64,000 bases of DNA, taken from Antilocapra americana (Eukaryota; Chordata; Mammalia; Artiodactyla; Antilocapridae). The notes below the pieces were generated by a model, which did no database searches, was not told where the DNA came from, and was given only the letters and a program-made list of their open reading frames with translations. Shown here one piece after another: positions 23,304-34,817 of the stretch; within the stretch, counting starts at the first letter, position 1, and each line of letters opens with the position of its first letter. The stretch lies in the NCBI GenBank assembly GCA_007570785.1, contig ML664159.1, positions 2,623,610 to 2,687,609 on the forward strand. Direction: 5' to 3'. The translations under genes were made by a program, and so were the position numbers.

Positions 23304-23512
23304 TTGGTAGTGATGGCTATGGTGGTAGTGACTATGATCACTGGGGAGGTGATGGTAGTCCTTCATGCTGATGCTAACCATGATGTAGGTGATGAAGAAA
23401 GTGACAATGATAGTGGTAGAGGAGAGAGTGATGCTCATGGCCAAGGTGGTCATTTAGGTCATGATGGTGGTAATGATAGCTTTGTTGTTATTTGTAGTGG
23501 TGGTGGTTGAAA
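23304..23512 (+). repeat. Degenerate GGTGAT/GATGGT minisatellite
   Basis: About 200 bp built from imperfect units such as GGTGATGGTAGT, GATGATGGTGG-like and GGTGGTGGT, almost free of C runs on this strand. It creates a 68-codon open frame, rich in V, M, D and G, by composition alone. Confidence 0.65.
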
Positions 23513-24160
23513 GAGGGGGAAAAAAATAGACACCTAGTACTTAGAAAAAGACACCTAGTACTTTTTTTTAGAAAAAAAGTAAGGGTAATAAATTATATAG
23601 TGTCCAGCTCCATTATACAGACTCACAAGGAAAGCACAAAAAATTGTGGCCTTGAGCCCTGCCTCAGAATTCAATCTGTTAACTTTGAAGTCAGAAAAGA
23701 AAAAACAGTAGATTCAAATGCTGCTTTTGTTTAGTAAAAAAAGAAAGACTTCTGGTAATTTTTTTTTTTTAATTTTAGGAAGATATGTTAAAAGAGTCTT
23801 GATTTTGAAAGTAAAGCTTTTTCACCACCTCCACTCATGATGAAAAAGGTCAGGGCTGCTTTACTGTGTAACTCCAGGAAGTGCACCCTGGAGGAGTTTA
23901 AAGCTCAAAGTGCAGCTATGCTTAAGGCATTGGCATGACACAGTAGCCTGTAGTTAGGTCCGAGAAACTGGGGCAGAGATTCAAGGAAGAGCTAAGAAGG
24001 CAGAAAGTTCTTAGTGCTAACAACAAGGAGACAGACCAGGCCCAAAGCCACACAGAATCAATAAGAGATTCCCAACAGTGGACAACAGTCCATGAACTTC
24101 AGACAGACATTGTGTGATAACAAAATTTTAAGTTGATTCCCTTATTAACACAAGGTGAAC
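23513..24160. other. Unique intergenic sequence
   Basis: AT-rich, including an A/T homopolymer patch near 23760. No gene or recognised repeat. Confidence 0.45.
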
Positions 24161-24360
24161 ACAGAGGTTAAAGTGTCTGCCTGCAATACGGGAGACCTGT
24201 ATTTGATCCCTGGGTTGGGAAGATCTCCTGGAGAAGAAAATGGCAATCTACTCCAGTATTCTTGCCTGGAGAATCTCATGGACGGATGAGCCTGGTGGGC
24301 TACAGTCCACGGGGTCACAAAGAGTCGGACACGACTGAGCAACTTCACTTTCACTTTCAC
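24161..24360 (+). mobile_element. BOVA2 SINE
   Basis: Sense unit: GTCTGCCTGCAATACGGGAG, GATCCCTGGGTTGGGAAGAT, CTCCAGTATTCTTGCCTGG and GAGTCGGACACGACTGAGC, ending CTTTCACTTTCAC. It abuts a BovB 3' fragment. Confidence 0.92.
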
Positions 24361-24364
24361 ATAC

Positions 24365-24750
24365 AGGGTAGACTGTATTTCTTTGAATTGTGGTGCTGGA
24401 CAAGACTCTTGAAAGAACTTTGGACTGCAAGGAGATCAAACCAGTCAATCCTAAAGGAAATCAACTCTGAATATTTATTAGAAGGACTGATGCTGAAGCT
24501 CCAATACTTTCGCAACCTGATTCAAAGAGCCAACTCACTGAAAAAGACTCTGAAGTCTTTCTTCAATTCTGGGAAGAATTGAAGGCAAATGGAGAAGAGG
24601 GTAGCAGAGGATAGATAGTTAGACAGTATCACTGATTCAATGGACAATGAATCTGAGCAAACTCAGAGATAGTGATGGATGGGGAAGCCTGGCGTGCTGC
24701 AGTCCATGGAGTCACAAAGAGTCAGACACAACTCAGCAACTGAACAACAA
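24365..24750 (+). mobile_element. BovB LINE 3' fragment
   Basis: Sense BovB 3' end: GTGGTGCTGGACAAGACTCT, TGGACTGCAAGGAGATCAAA, GAAGGACTGATGCTGAAGC and GGCAAATGGAGAAGAGGG, ending in GTCAGACACAACTCAGCAAC. 5'-truncated and non-coding. Confidence 0.9.
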
Positions 24751-25119
24751 CAGCAAACTGTATTTATCCTTTGTTATCCACAAATCTTAAGAAAAATCTT
24801 ATAATAGCCTTGAGTCTCAAAGAATGCTGGAAAGGAGATTATGCCCACTCTTGAAAGTCATGTAGACAAGGAATAGGATGAAAGACTATGGGTGATGGAC
24901 AATTGAGGCAGGACAGAGACATCAGGCAGCCACCAGAGAAGTGTAACCATCAAAAGAATTAAGCACCTCCTACCAAAATTCAGGGGTATATGCTGGTCTT
25001 CTCATAAGCAAGTAAGATGGGAGGAACTGAGTTATTTATTGTGATACTAAAGAAAAGGGTGATCCTGGAAGACTGAAGAACTTGGAGATACTTAGGCACA
25101 AAGATAATGTCTACTGATG
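24751..25119. other. Unique intergenic sequence
   Basis: No gene or recognised repeat. Confidence 0.45.
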
Positions 25120-25300
25120 TTTTTTGAACATTCACGATATTTATTGAACATTTACTACATGGTACACTCTATTAAATGCTTTGTGAGCCTTATCTCAATT
25201 TACAGTGAGAAAATAAGACCTATAATAGATTATTTAAATCAAGGGAATGCAGCCAGTGAGTGGCAGAGCCCTATTTAAACCTGCTTGCTAAATTCCAAAC
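25120..25300 (-). mobile_element. MIR-like repeat
   Basis: ATTGAACATTTACTACATGGTACACT, GAGAAAATAAGACC and GCAGCCAGTGAGTGGCAGAGCC fit an antisense MIR, or an L2-like stretch plus MIR core. Confidence 0.65.
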
Positions 25301-25507
25301 TCACTCTCAAAAATCACTGGTCTCCAAATATTGTGATGATATAGTCCCATAATTAAAAACTTCAGAGGCATGCACTATAATCTATGTATATTATTTATTC
25401 ATAAATTATATGCATATATCTTCTTCTCAACTAAATTATATGCATTATAAAATAAATATGAAAATAGAGATGAAGTAAATAATTATATATTTTTAAAAAT
25501 AAGAAAT

Positions 25508-25671
25508 GTAGTGTTTTTATATTTATTAAATGCATATACATATTGTTGCTCTAGCTGAAAAATAATAGTATTAATAGCTGGTAAAAGTATATCATGAATA
25601 TATCCAAATGGAAAATGCCCATCACTGATAAAGCTTAGTAAATCATTATAATAATTTTTTCATTCTTAACC
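25508..25671 (+). repeat. Diverged direct repeat, left copy (X)
   Basis: Starts GTAGTGTTTTTATATTTATT and shares, in order, ATAATAGTA, TATATCATGAA, CAAATGGAA, CCATCACTGA, AAGCTTA and TCTTAACC-like blocks with 34818-34976. Visual identity is roughly 80 percent. I do not recognise the family. The pair brackets the L1/BovB nest. Confidence 0.8.
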
Positions 25672-25984
25672 ATCGTTTTGGAATGTTTAGTAGCCACAGT
25701 AATCATCAAAGAAAAAGATATAAAAGGAATCCAAATTTGAAAAGAAGAAGTAAAACTGTAACTGCTGATAACCATGATACTATACACAGAAAATCTTTGC
25801 AGAATACAACATTAATACACAGAAATCTTTTGCATTTCTATACACTATCAATGAAAGATTAGCAAGAGAAATTAAGGAAACAATCCCATTTGCCACTGCA
25901 TCAAAAACAATAAAATACCTAGGAATAAATCTACCTACAGAAGCAAAAGACCTATACTCTGAAAATAAGATGTTGATGAAAGAA

Positions 25985-26840
25985 ACTTATATGCATAGTA
26001 CATCATGAGAAATGCAGGCTGGAAGAAGCACAAGCTGGAATCAGGATTGCCAGGAGAAATATCAATAACCTCAGATATGCAGATGACCCACCCTTATGGC
26101 AAAAAGTGAAGAACTAAAGAGCCTCTTGATAAAAGTAAAAGAGGAGAGTGAAAAAATTGGCTTCAAGTTTAACATTCAGAAAACTAAGATCATGGTATCC
26201 AGTCCCATCACTTCATGGCAGATAGATGGGGAAATAGTGGAAAAAGTGTCAGACTTCATTTTTTTTGGCTCCAAAATCACTGCAGATGGTGATTGCAGCC
26301 ATGAAATTAAAAGATGCTTATTCCTTGGAAGGAAAGTTATGACCAACCTAGACAGCATATTAAAAAGCAGAGACATTACTTTGTCAACAAAGGTCCATCT
26401 AGTCAAGGCTATGGTTTTTCCAGTAGTCATGTATGGATGTGAGAGTTGGATGGTGAAGAAAGCTGAGTGCCAAAGAATTGATGCTTTTGAACTATGGTGT
26501 TGGACAAGACTCTTGAGAATCCCTTGGACTGCAAGGAGATACAATAAGTCCATCCTAAAGATCATTCCTGGGTGTTCATTGGAAGGACTGATGTTCAAGC
26601 TGAAACTCCAATACTTTGGCCACCAGATATGAAGAGCTGACTCATTTGAAAAGACTCTGATGCTAGGAAAGATTGAGGGCAGGAGGAGAAGGGGATGACA
26701 GAGAATGAGATGGTTGGGTGGCATCACCAACTCAATGGACATGGGTTTGGGTAGACTCCGGCAGTTGGTGATGGACAGGGAGGCCTGGCGTGCTGGGGTT
26801 GCAAAGAGTCAGACACGACTGAATGACTGAACTGAACGGA
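25985..26840 (+). mobile_element. BovB LINE 3' third inserted in L1
   Basis: 5'-truncated sense BovB of about 855 bp, inserted in the L1 between GATGAAAGAAAC and GGAAAGAAATAG. Its longest frame, 26096-26632, encodes the C-terminal part of the BovB reverse transcriptase polyprotein (SEELKSLLIKVKEESEK, SWMVKKAECQRIDAFELWCW) with no internal stop for 178 codons. It ends GACTGAACTGAACGG. Confidence 0.9.
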
Positions 26841-27328
26841 AAGAAATAGAAGATAACACAAACAGATGGATACACCATGTTCTTGGATTGGAATAATCAA
26901 TCTTGTGAAAACAACTATACTACCCAAGACAATCTCAGATTCAATGAAATTCCTATCAAATTACCAATATCATTTTTCACAGAACTAGAAAACAAAATTT
27001 TTTTAACTTGCATGGAAACACAAAAGATCCCAAAGAGCCAAAGCGATCCTAAGAAAGGAAAAAACAGAGCTGGAGGAATCTGGTTCCCTGGCTTCAGAGT
27101 ATCCTACAAAGCCACAGTAATCAAAGCAGTTTGGTACTGGTGCAAAAACGGAAATATAGATCAATGGAACAGAATAGAAAGTCTAGAAATAAATGCATGT
27201 ACCTATGGTCAATTAATCTATGACAAGGAGGCAAGAATATACAATTGAAGAAAAGATAGCTTCTTCAATAAGTATGCTGGAAAAACTGAACAGCTACATG
27301 TAAAATAATGAAATCAGAACATTCTCTA

Positions 27329-27546
27329 GCTCCTCAGGTGGCGCTAGTGGAAAGAACCCACCTGCCAATGCAGGAGCCAAAAAAGATGCAGGTTCAATCC
27401 CTGGATTGGGAAGATCCCCTGGAGAAGGAAATGGCAACCCATTCCAGTATTCTTGTCTGGAGAATTCCACAGAGGAGCCTGGTGGGCTACAGTCCATGGC
27501 ATTGAAAAGAGTCAGACACGATTGAAGCAACCTAGCATACATGCAA
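27329..27546 (+). mobile_element. BOVA2 SINE inserted in L1
   Basis: Sense unit splitting the L1 3' region: CACCTGCCAATGCAGGAG, GATCCCCTGGAGAAGGAAAT, CAGTATTCTTGTCTGGAGAA and GTCAGACACGATTGAAGC. L1 sequence resumes as ACATCATACACAAAAATAAA. Confidence 0.9.
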
Positions 27547-30060
27547 CATCTAACATCATACACAAAAATAAACTAAAAATGGATTAAAGTCCTAAATGTA
27601 AGGCTGGATACTATAAAGGCCTTAGAGGAAAACAGGCAGAACACTCTATAAACTGCAGCAATATTTTTTTGATCCACTTCCTGTAGTAATGAAAACTAAA
27701 AAATAAAATAAACAAGTGGGACCTAATTAACTTAAAAGCTTTTACACAGCCTTGGAAACCATAAACAAAACAAAAAGACAGTCCCCAGAATGGGAGAAAA
27801 TATTTGCAAATGAAGCAGCTGACAAAGGATTAATCTCCAAAATATACAAGCAGCTCATGCATATCAATATCAGAAAAACAACCCAATCAAAAAAATTAGT
27901 GGTGGAAGACCTAAACAGACATTGCTCCAAAAATGACATACAAATGGCCAAAAATCACATGAAAAGATACTCAATATCACTATTAGAGAAATGCAAATCA
28001 AAACTACAATGAGATATCACCTCACACCGGTCAGAATGGTCATCATAAAAAAATCTACAAACAATAAATGCTGAAGAGAATGTGGAGAAAAAGGAACCCT
28101 CTTGCACTGTTGGTGGGAATGTAAGTTGACACAGCCGCTAAGGAAGACGGTAGAGAGATTCCCTAAAAAACCAGGAACAAAATTACCATATGACCCAGCA
28201 ATCCCACTACTGGGCAAACACCCTGAGAAAACCATAATTTCAAAAGACACATGTACCTCAGTGTTCATTTTTTCACCCCAGTGTTCACTGCAGCACTATT
28301 TACAATGGAGTCAACCAAGATGTCCATTGACAGATGAATGGATAAAGAAGTTGTGGTATATATGTACAATGGCATATTACTCAGCCATAAAAGGGAATGA
28401 ATTTGAGTCAGCTGTAGTGAGGCAGATGATCCTAGAGTCTGTTATACAGAGTGGCGTAAGTTGGCAAGAGAAAAACAAATATTGTTTGCTAACTTATATA
28501 TGTGGAATCTAGAAAAATGCTACTGATGAACTTCTTTGCAGGGCAGCAGTGGAGAAGCTGACATGGGGAACAGCCTTGTGGACACAGCAGGGGAAGGAGA
28601 AGGTGGGACGAACTGAGACAGTAGCATTGACATATATACTTTACCATGTGTAAAACAGACAGCTAATGAGAAGCTGCTGTGTCATTCAGGGAGCTACTCA
28701 GTGCTCTGTGAGGACGTAAAGGGGTGGAATACGGGGATGAGGGAGGGAGGCTCATGAGGGAAGGGATGTATGTATACTTATAGCTGATGCATGCTGCTAT
28801 ATAGTAGAAACCAACACAACATTGTAAAGCTATTATCCTCCAATTAAAAATAAATTTAAATTAAAAGAAAATTTGTATGGAAACACAAAAGACCCCAAAC
28901 AACAAAAGCAATTCTGAGAAAGAAAAACAAAGCTAGACAAACCTGGTTCCCTGGCTTAAGACTATATTACAAAGTCACAGCAATTAAAACAATTTGGTGT
29001 TGGTACAAAAAACAGAAATATAGATCAGTGGAACAGATAGAAAGCCCAGAAATAAACGCACATATCTATGGTCAATGAATCTACAGCAAAGAAGACAGGC
29101 ATATACAATGGAGAAAAGAGTCCCTTCAATAAGTGGTAATGGGAAAACTGGACAGCTACATGTAGAAGAATGAAACTAGAACATTCTCTAACACCATACA
29201 CAAAAATAAATGCAAAATGGATTAAAGGCCCAAATGTAAGGCTGGATACTATAAAATTCTTAGAGGAACACATATGCAGAACATTCTTTGATATAAACTG
29301 CAGCAAAATCTTTAGTGATCCACCTCCTAGAGTAACAAAAAAATAAGTTGGACCTAATTAACTTAACAGCTCTTGCACAGCAAAGAAAACCATTAACTAA
29401 AAGGCAACCCACAAAAAAGGATAAAATATTTGCAAACGAAGTGACCAACAAGGGATTAATCTTCAAAATATAGAAACAGCTCATGCAGCTTAATATCAAA
29501 AAACCCAAACAATCCAATCAAAAAATGGGCAGATCTATGTAGACATTTCTTTAAAGAAGACATACAGGTAGTCAAAAAGTACATGAAAAGTACTCATTAT
29601 TAGAGGAACACAAATCAAAACTACAATGAGATATCACCTCACACCAGTCAGAATGGCCATCATCAAGAAAATCTATTAATAATACATGCTAGAAAGGGTA
29701 TGAAGAAAAGGGAACCTTCTTACACTGTTGGTGGGAATGTAAGTTGGCACAACCATTATGAAGAATATAGAGATTTCTTTAAAAAAAATAGATCTACCAC
29801 ATGATTCAGCTTGCACAAGCTTCTATCCCCTTCATCAGAGGGGAGACAAAGAAGCAAGAACTGCATTTCCACAGCCTCCAAAATGAAAATCACAATCACA
29901 GAAAGCTAACCAGAACGACCACATGGATCACAGCCTTGTGTAACTCAGTGACGCTAGGGGCTATACCAGGCAGGGCCACCTGAGATGACAGGTCACGGTG
30001 AAGAGTTCCGACAAAACGTGGTCCACTGGAGAAGGTAATGACCCCAGTAATCTTGCCTTG

Positions 30061-30332
30061 CTGCTGCTGCTAAGTCGCTTCAGTCATGTCCGACTCTGTG
30101 TGACTCCACAGACGGCAGCCCACCAGACTCTTCCGTCCCTGGGATTCTCCAGGCAAGAACACTAGAGTGAATTGCCATTTCCTTCTCCAATGCATGAAAG
30201 TGAAAAGTGAAAGTGAAGTCTCTCAGTCATGTCCGATTCTTTGCGATCCCATGGACTGTAGCCTACCAGGCTCCACCATCCATGGGAGTTTCTAGGCAAG
30301 AGTACTGGAGTGGGGTGCCACTGCCTCCTCTG
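30061..30332 (-). mobile_element. Dimeric Bov-tA SINE in BovB 5' UTR, perfect 12-bp TSD
   Basis: Antisense Bov-tA pair (GCTGCTAAGTCGCTTCAGTC, then the AGTGAAAAGTGAAAGTGAAG joint, then GCCTACCAGGCTCCACC). Both sides carry AATCTTGCCTTG, at 30049-30060 and 30333-30344. Confidence 0.95.
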
Positions 30333-30582
30333 AATCTTGCCTTGAGAACTGCATGAACAGTATGAAAATGTGAAAAGATATGACATGGACAATGAGCCTG
30401 TCAGTTCAGCAGGTGTCCAATATGCTACTGGGAAAAAGCAGGGAAATAGCTCCAGAAAGAATAAAGAGGCTGGACCAAAGCAGAAATGATGCTCAGTTGT
30501 GAATGTGTCTGGTGGTAAAAGTAAAATCTGATGCTGTAAAGAACGATACTGCATAGGAACCTTGAATGTTAGGTCCATTATT

Positions 30583-30794
30583 TGTGTTAAGTTGCTTCAG
30601 TTGTGTCCTGCTCTTTGCGGCCCCATGGACTGTAGCCAGCCCAGTCTCCTATGTCCATGAGATTCTCCAGGCAAGAATACTAGAGTGGGTTGCTATGTGC
30701 TTCTCCAGAGTATCTTCCAAACCTAGGGGTCAAACCCACATCTCTTACATCTCCTGCATTGAGAGGTGGGTTCTTTACCACCTGCGCCACCTGG
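30583..30794 (-). mobile_element. BOVA2 SINE in BovB
   Basis: Antisense BOVA2 (GTTAAGTTGCTTCAGTTGTG, GATTCTCCAGGCAAGAATAC, TTCTTTACCACCTGCGCCACC) splitting the BovB segment that reads continuously in the copy at about 18690. The limits are good to a few bases; no clean TSD is readable. Confidence 0.88.
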
Positions 30795-32890
30795 GTAAAT
30801 TGGATGTATTCAAGCAGGAGATGGCAAGAGTGGACATCAACATTTTAGGAATCAGTGAACTAAAATGGATGGGAATGGGTAAATTTAATTCAGATGACCA
30901 TTATATCTATTACTGTGGGTAAGAATCCCTTAGAAGAAATGGAATAGTCCTCCTAGTCAACAAAAGAGTATGAAATTCAGTACTTGGGTGCAGTCTCAAA
31001 AATGAAAGAATGATCTTGGTTTATTTCCAAAGCAAACCATTCCATATCACAGTAATCCAAGTCTATGCCCAATCATTAATGTTGAAGAAGCTGAATTCGA
31101 ACAGTTCTATGAAGACCTACAAGACCTTCTAGAACTACACCAGAAAAAGATGTCCTTTTCATCATAGGGGATTAGAATGCAAAAGTAGGAAGCCAAGAGA
31201 AACCTGGAGAAACAGGCAAGTTTGGCTTTAGAGTACAGAATGAAGCAGGGCAAAGGCTAACACAGTTTTGCCAAGAGAATGCACTGGTCATAACAAACAC
31301 ACTCTTCCAACAACACAAGAGACAACTGTAGAGTTGTCAGATAACACCAGACAGTTAATACCAAAATAAGATTGATTATATTCCTTGCAGTCAAAGATGG
31401 AAAGTTCTATACAGTTAGCCAAAACAGGATCTGGAACTGACTGTGGCTCAGATCATGAACTCCTTATTGCAAAATTCAGGCTTAAATTGAAGAAAGTAGG
31501 GAAAACCACTTGACCATTCAGGTATGACCTAAAACAAATCCCTTATTATAATATAGTGGAGGTGACAAATAGATTCAAGGGATTAGATCTGGTAGAGTGC
31601 TGAAGACCTATGGACAGAGGTTTGTAACACTGTACAGGAAGTGATGACCAAAACCATCCAAAAGAAAAAAAATGCAAGAAGGCAAAACAGTTGTCTGAGG
31701 AAGACTTATAAATAGCTGTGAAAAGAAGACAAGTGAAAGGAAAAAGAGAAAGGGAAAGGTATACCCAACTGAATGCAGAGTTCCATAGAATAGCAAGGAG
31801 AGATAAGCCTTAAGTGAACAATGTGAAGCAATATAGGAAAACAATAAAATGGGAAAGTCTAAAAAATTGGAGATTTCAAGGGAACATTTCATGCAAAGAT
31901 GGGCACAATAAAGAGACACGGCAAGAACCTAAGAGAAGCAGAAGAGATTAAGAAGAGATGGCAACAATACACAGAAGAACTGTATAAAAAAGGCCTTAAT
32001 GACCCAGATAACTATGATGGTGTGGTCACTCACCTAGAGCCAGACATCCTAGAGTGTGAAATCAAGTGGGCCTAGGAAGCCTTACTGCAAACCAAGCTAG
32101 AGGAGGCAGTCAAATTCCAGCTGAGCTATTTCAAATCCTAAAAGATGATGCTGTTAAAGTGCTGCACACAATATGCCAGCAAATTTGGAAAACTCAGCAG
32201 AGGCCACAGGACTGGAAAGGGTCAGTTTTCATTCCAATCCCAAAGAAAGGTAATGCCAAAGAATGGTCAAACAAAAGCACAATTGGGCTTATTTCACATG
32301 CTAGCAAGGTAATGTTCAAAATCCTTCAAGCTAGGCTTCAACAGTATGTGAACTGAGAACTTCCAGAAGTTCGAGCTAGATTTAGAAAAGGCAGAGGAAT
32401 CAGAGATCAAATTGCCAACATGTATTATGTCATGGAGAAAGCAAGGGAATTCCAGAAGAACATCTACTTCTGCTTCGTTGACCACACTAAAGCCTTTGAC
32501 TGTGTGTTCAAAACTAACTGGAAAATTCTTCAGGGGAATACCAGACAACCTTACCTGCCTCCTGAGAAACTTGTATGTGGGACATGAAGCAACAGTTAGA
32601 ACTGGACGTGGAACAATGGACTGGTTCAAAATTTGGAAAGAAGTATGTCAGGGTTATATATTGTCACCCTACTTAACTTATATGCAGAATACAGCATGTG
32701 AAATGCTGGGTTAGATAAATCACAAGCTGGAACCAAGTTTACTAGGAGAAATATCAATAACCTCATATATACAGATACCACCATTTTAATGGCAGAAAGC
32801 GAAGAGGAACTAAAGAGCCTCTTGATGAAGGTGAAAGAGGAGAGTGAAATGCTGGCTTAAAACTCGACATGCAAAAATCTAGGTCCCATT

Positions 32891-33511
32891 GTTGTTCAGT
32901 CACTCAGTCATGTCTGACTCTTTGTGACTCTATGGACTGTAGCACCCCAGGCTTCCCTGTCCTTCACCTCCCAGTATTTGCTCAAACTCATGTTCACTGA
33001 GTTGATGATGCCATCTAACCATCGCATCCTCTGTCATCCCCTTCTCCTCCTACCTTCAATCTTTCCCAGCATCAGGGTCTTTTCCAGTGAGTCGGCTCTT
33101 TGCACCAGGTGGCCTAACTATTGGAACTTCAGCTTTAGCATCAATCCTTCCAATTATATTCAGGGTTGATCTCCTTTAGGATGGACTGGTTGGATCTGCT
33201 TGCAGTCCAAGGGACTCTCAAGAGTCTTCTCCAACACCACAGTTCAAAAGCATCAATTCTTTGGCGCTCAACTTACTTTATGGACCAGCTCTCACATCCA
33301 TACGTGACTACTGGAAAAACCATAGCTCCCACTAGATGGACCTTTGTAGGCCGTCATGCCTCGGCTTTTTAATCTGCTGTCCAGGTTTGTTATTGATTTT
33401 CTTCCAAAGAGCCAGCTTTTTTCTAATGTCATGGCTGCAGTCACCCTCCACTGATTTTGGAGCCTAAGAAAATAAAGTTTGTCACTACTTCTATTGTTTC
33501 CTCATCTATCT
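32891..33511 (-). mobile_element. Antisense BovB 3' fragment inside BovB
   Basis: About 620 bp in reverse orientation: GTTGTTCAGTCACTCAGTCA, CTCCTACCTTCAATCTTTCC, GCTTGCAGTCCAAGGGACTC, CATACGTGACTACTGGAAAA. It is flanked by GTCCCATT at 32883-32890 and 33512-33519. The open frames at 32924-33372 are antisense readings of the element. Confidence 0.88.
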
Positions 33512-34817
33512 GTCCCATTACCTCAAGGCAAATAGATGGGGGATAAGTGGAAGCAGTGACAGGTTTTATTTTCTTGGGTGCCCTAATCACTGCAGACGGT
33601 GACTGCAGCCATGAAATTAAAATATGCTTGCTCCTTGGAAGAAAAGTATGACAAACCTAGACAGCATATTAAAAAGCAGAGACATCACTTTGTCAGCAAA
33701 GGTTGATATAGTCAAAGCTATGGTTTTTCCAGTAGTCATGTACAGATGTGAGAGTTGGACCATAAAGAAGGCTGAAGGCCTACAAATTGGTGCCTTCAAA
33801 TTGTGGTCCTGGAGAAGACTCTTGAGAGTCTCTTGGACCACGTGGAAATCAAACTGGTTAGTCCTAAAGGGAATCTACTTTGAATATTCATTGGAAGGAC
33901 TGATGCTAAAGCTGAGGCTCCAGTACTTTGGCCACCTGATTGGAAGAGTTGATTTATTGAAAAAGATCCTGATGCTGGGAAAGACTGAGGGGAAGAGGAG
34001 CAGGGGGTGACAGAGGATGAAGATGTTTGGATCGCATCACCAACTCAATGCACAGAAGTTTGAGCAAGCTCCAGGAGATAGTGAAGGACAAGGAAGCCTG
34101 GTGTGCTGCAGTCCATGTGGTTTTAAAGAGATGGATATGACTTAGTGAAGGAACCACATGATCCAGCAATCTCACTCCTAGGCATATATTTGGATAAAAC
34201 CATAATTCAAAAAGATACATGCACCCCAATACTGATTGTAGCACTATTTATAATAGCCAGCACAGGGAAGCAACTTATATGTCCATCAACAGAGGAATAG
34301 ATTCAGAAAATGTGGTACACATATACAATGGAATATTCCTTAGCCTTAAAAAAGAATGAAACAATGCCATTGGTAGCAATGTTGATGGACCTAGAGATTT
34401 TCATACTAAGTGAAGTAAATTGGAGGAAGATAAATACCATATGATATCACTTATAGGCAGAGTCTAAAAAAATGATATAAATGAACTTATTTATAAAACA
34501 GAAACAGACTTATAGATACTGAAAACAAAGTTATGATTGGTTACCAAAGGGGAAAGGTGAGAAGAGGGACAAACTAGGAATTTGGGATTAACATATACAT
34601 ACTACTATAAATAAAATAGATCACCAATAAGGAGTTACTGTGTAGCATAGGGAATTCTACTCAATATTCTGTAATAACCTATATGGGAAAAGAATCTGAA
34701 AAAGAATGGATATACATATATGTATAACAGAATCACTTTGCTATACACATGAGACTAACACAATATTATAAATCAACTATAATATAAAAAGTTTTTAATG
34801 TTTTAAAGACAAAAACT

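Larger units (their letters stand above)
25710..28866 (+). mobile_element. L1 LINE, 5'-truncated, split by BovB and SINE insertions
   Basis: Three sense pieces of one L1: ORF2 sequence 25710-25984, ORF2 and 3' end 26841-27328, and 27547-28866. It carries the ORF2 series AAAAGGAATCCAAATTTGAAAAG, AAATACCTAGGAATAAAT, CTATACTACCCAAGACAATC and CTGGCTTCAGAGTATCCTAC, then the 3' UTR with CCACTACTGGGCAAACACCC and CTCAGCCATAAAAGGGAATG, and ends in an A-rich tail. Frameshifts and stops throughout; the open frames at 26877-27248, 27752-28012 and 28102-28512 are its remains. Confidence 0.88.
29811..34152 (+). mobile_element. Full-length BovB LINE carrying three further insertions
   Basis: Flanked by ACCACATGATTCAGC (29796-29810) and ACCACATGATCCAGC (34153-34167), a 15-bp TSD with one mismatch. 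It starts with the BovB 5' UTR (CATCAGAGGGGAGACAAAGA, GACAAAACGTGGTCCACTGG) and ends with the BovB 3' tail near 34140. Without its two SINEs and the antisense BovB it is about 3.2 kb, the usual size of a complete element. Endonuclease and reverse-transcriptase remnants (for example 32412-32714, DNLTCLLRNLYVGHEATVRTG) are broken by many frameshifts and stops. Confidence 0.9.
28867..34805 (+). mobile_element. Second L1 LINE, split by a full-length BovB
   Basis: A further 5'-truncated sense L1 in two pieces, 28867-29810 and 34153-34805. It parallels the previous L1 (CTGGTTCCCTGGCTTAAGAC, CAATTTGGTGTTGGTACAAA, CACCTCACACCAGTCAGAAT), breaks at ACCACATGATTCAGC and resumes at ACCACATGATCCAGC with the expected next L1 bases. 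Its 3' end is CAATATTATAAATCAACTATAA. No intact frame. Confidence 0.88.

Noticed and set aside
26176..26742. 188-codon minus-strand frame
   Set aside because: Exact antisense of the BovB fragment at 25985-26840; the same antisense peptide pattern recurs at 32924, 48830, 55366 and 60728.
30162..30578. 138-codon minus-strand frame
   Set aside because: Runs across a Bov-tA SINE into BovB; a composite of two repeats.
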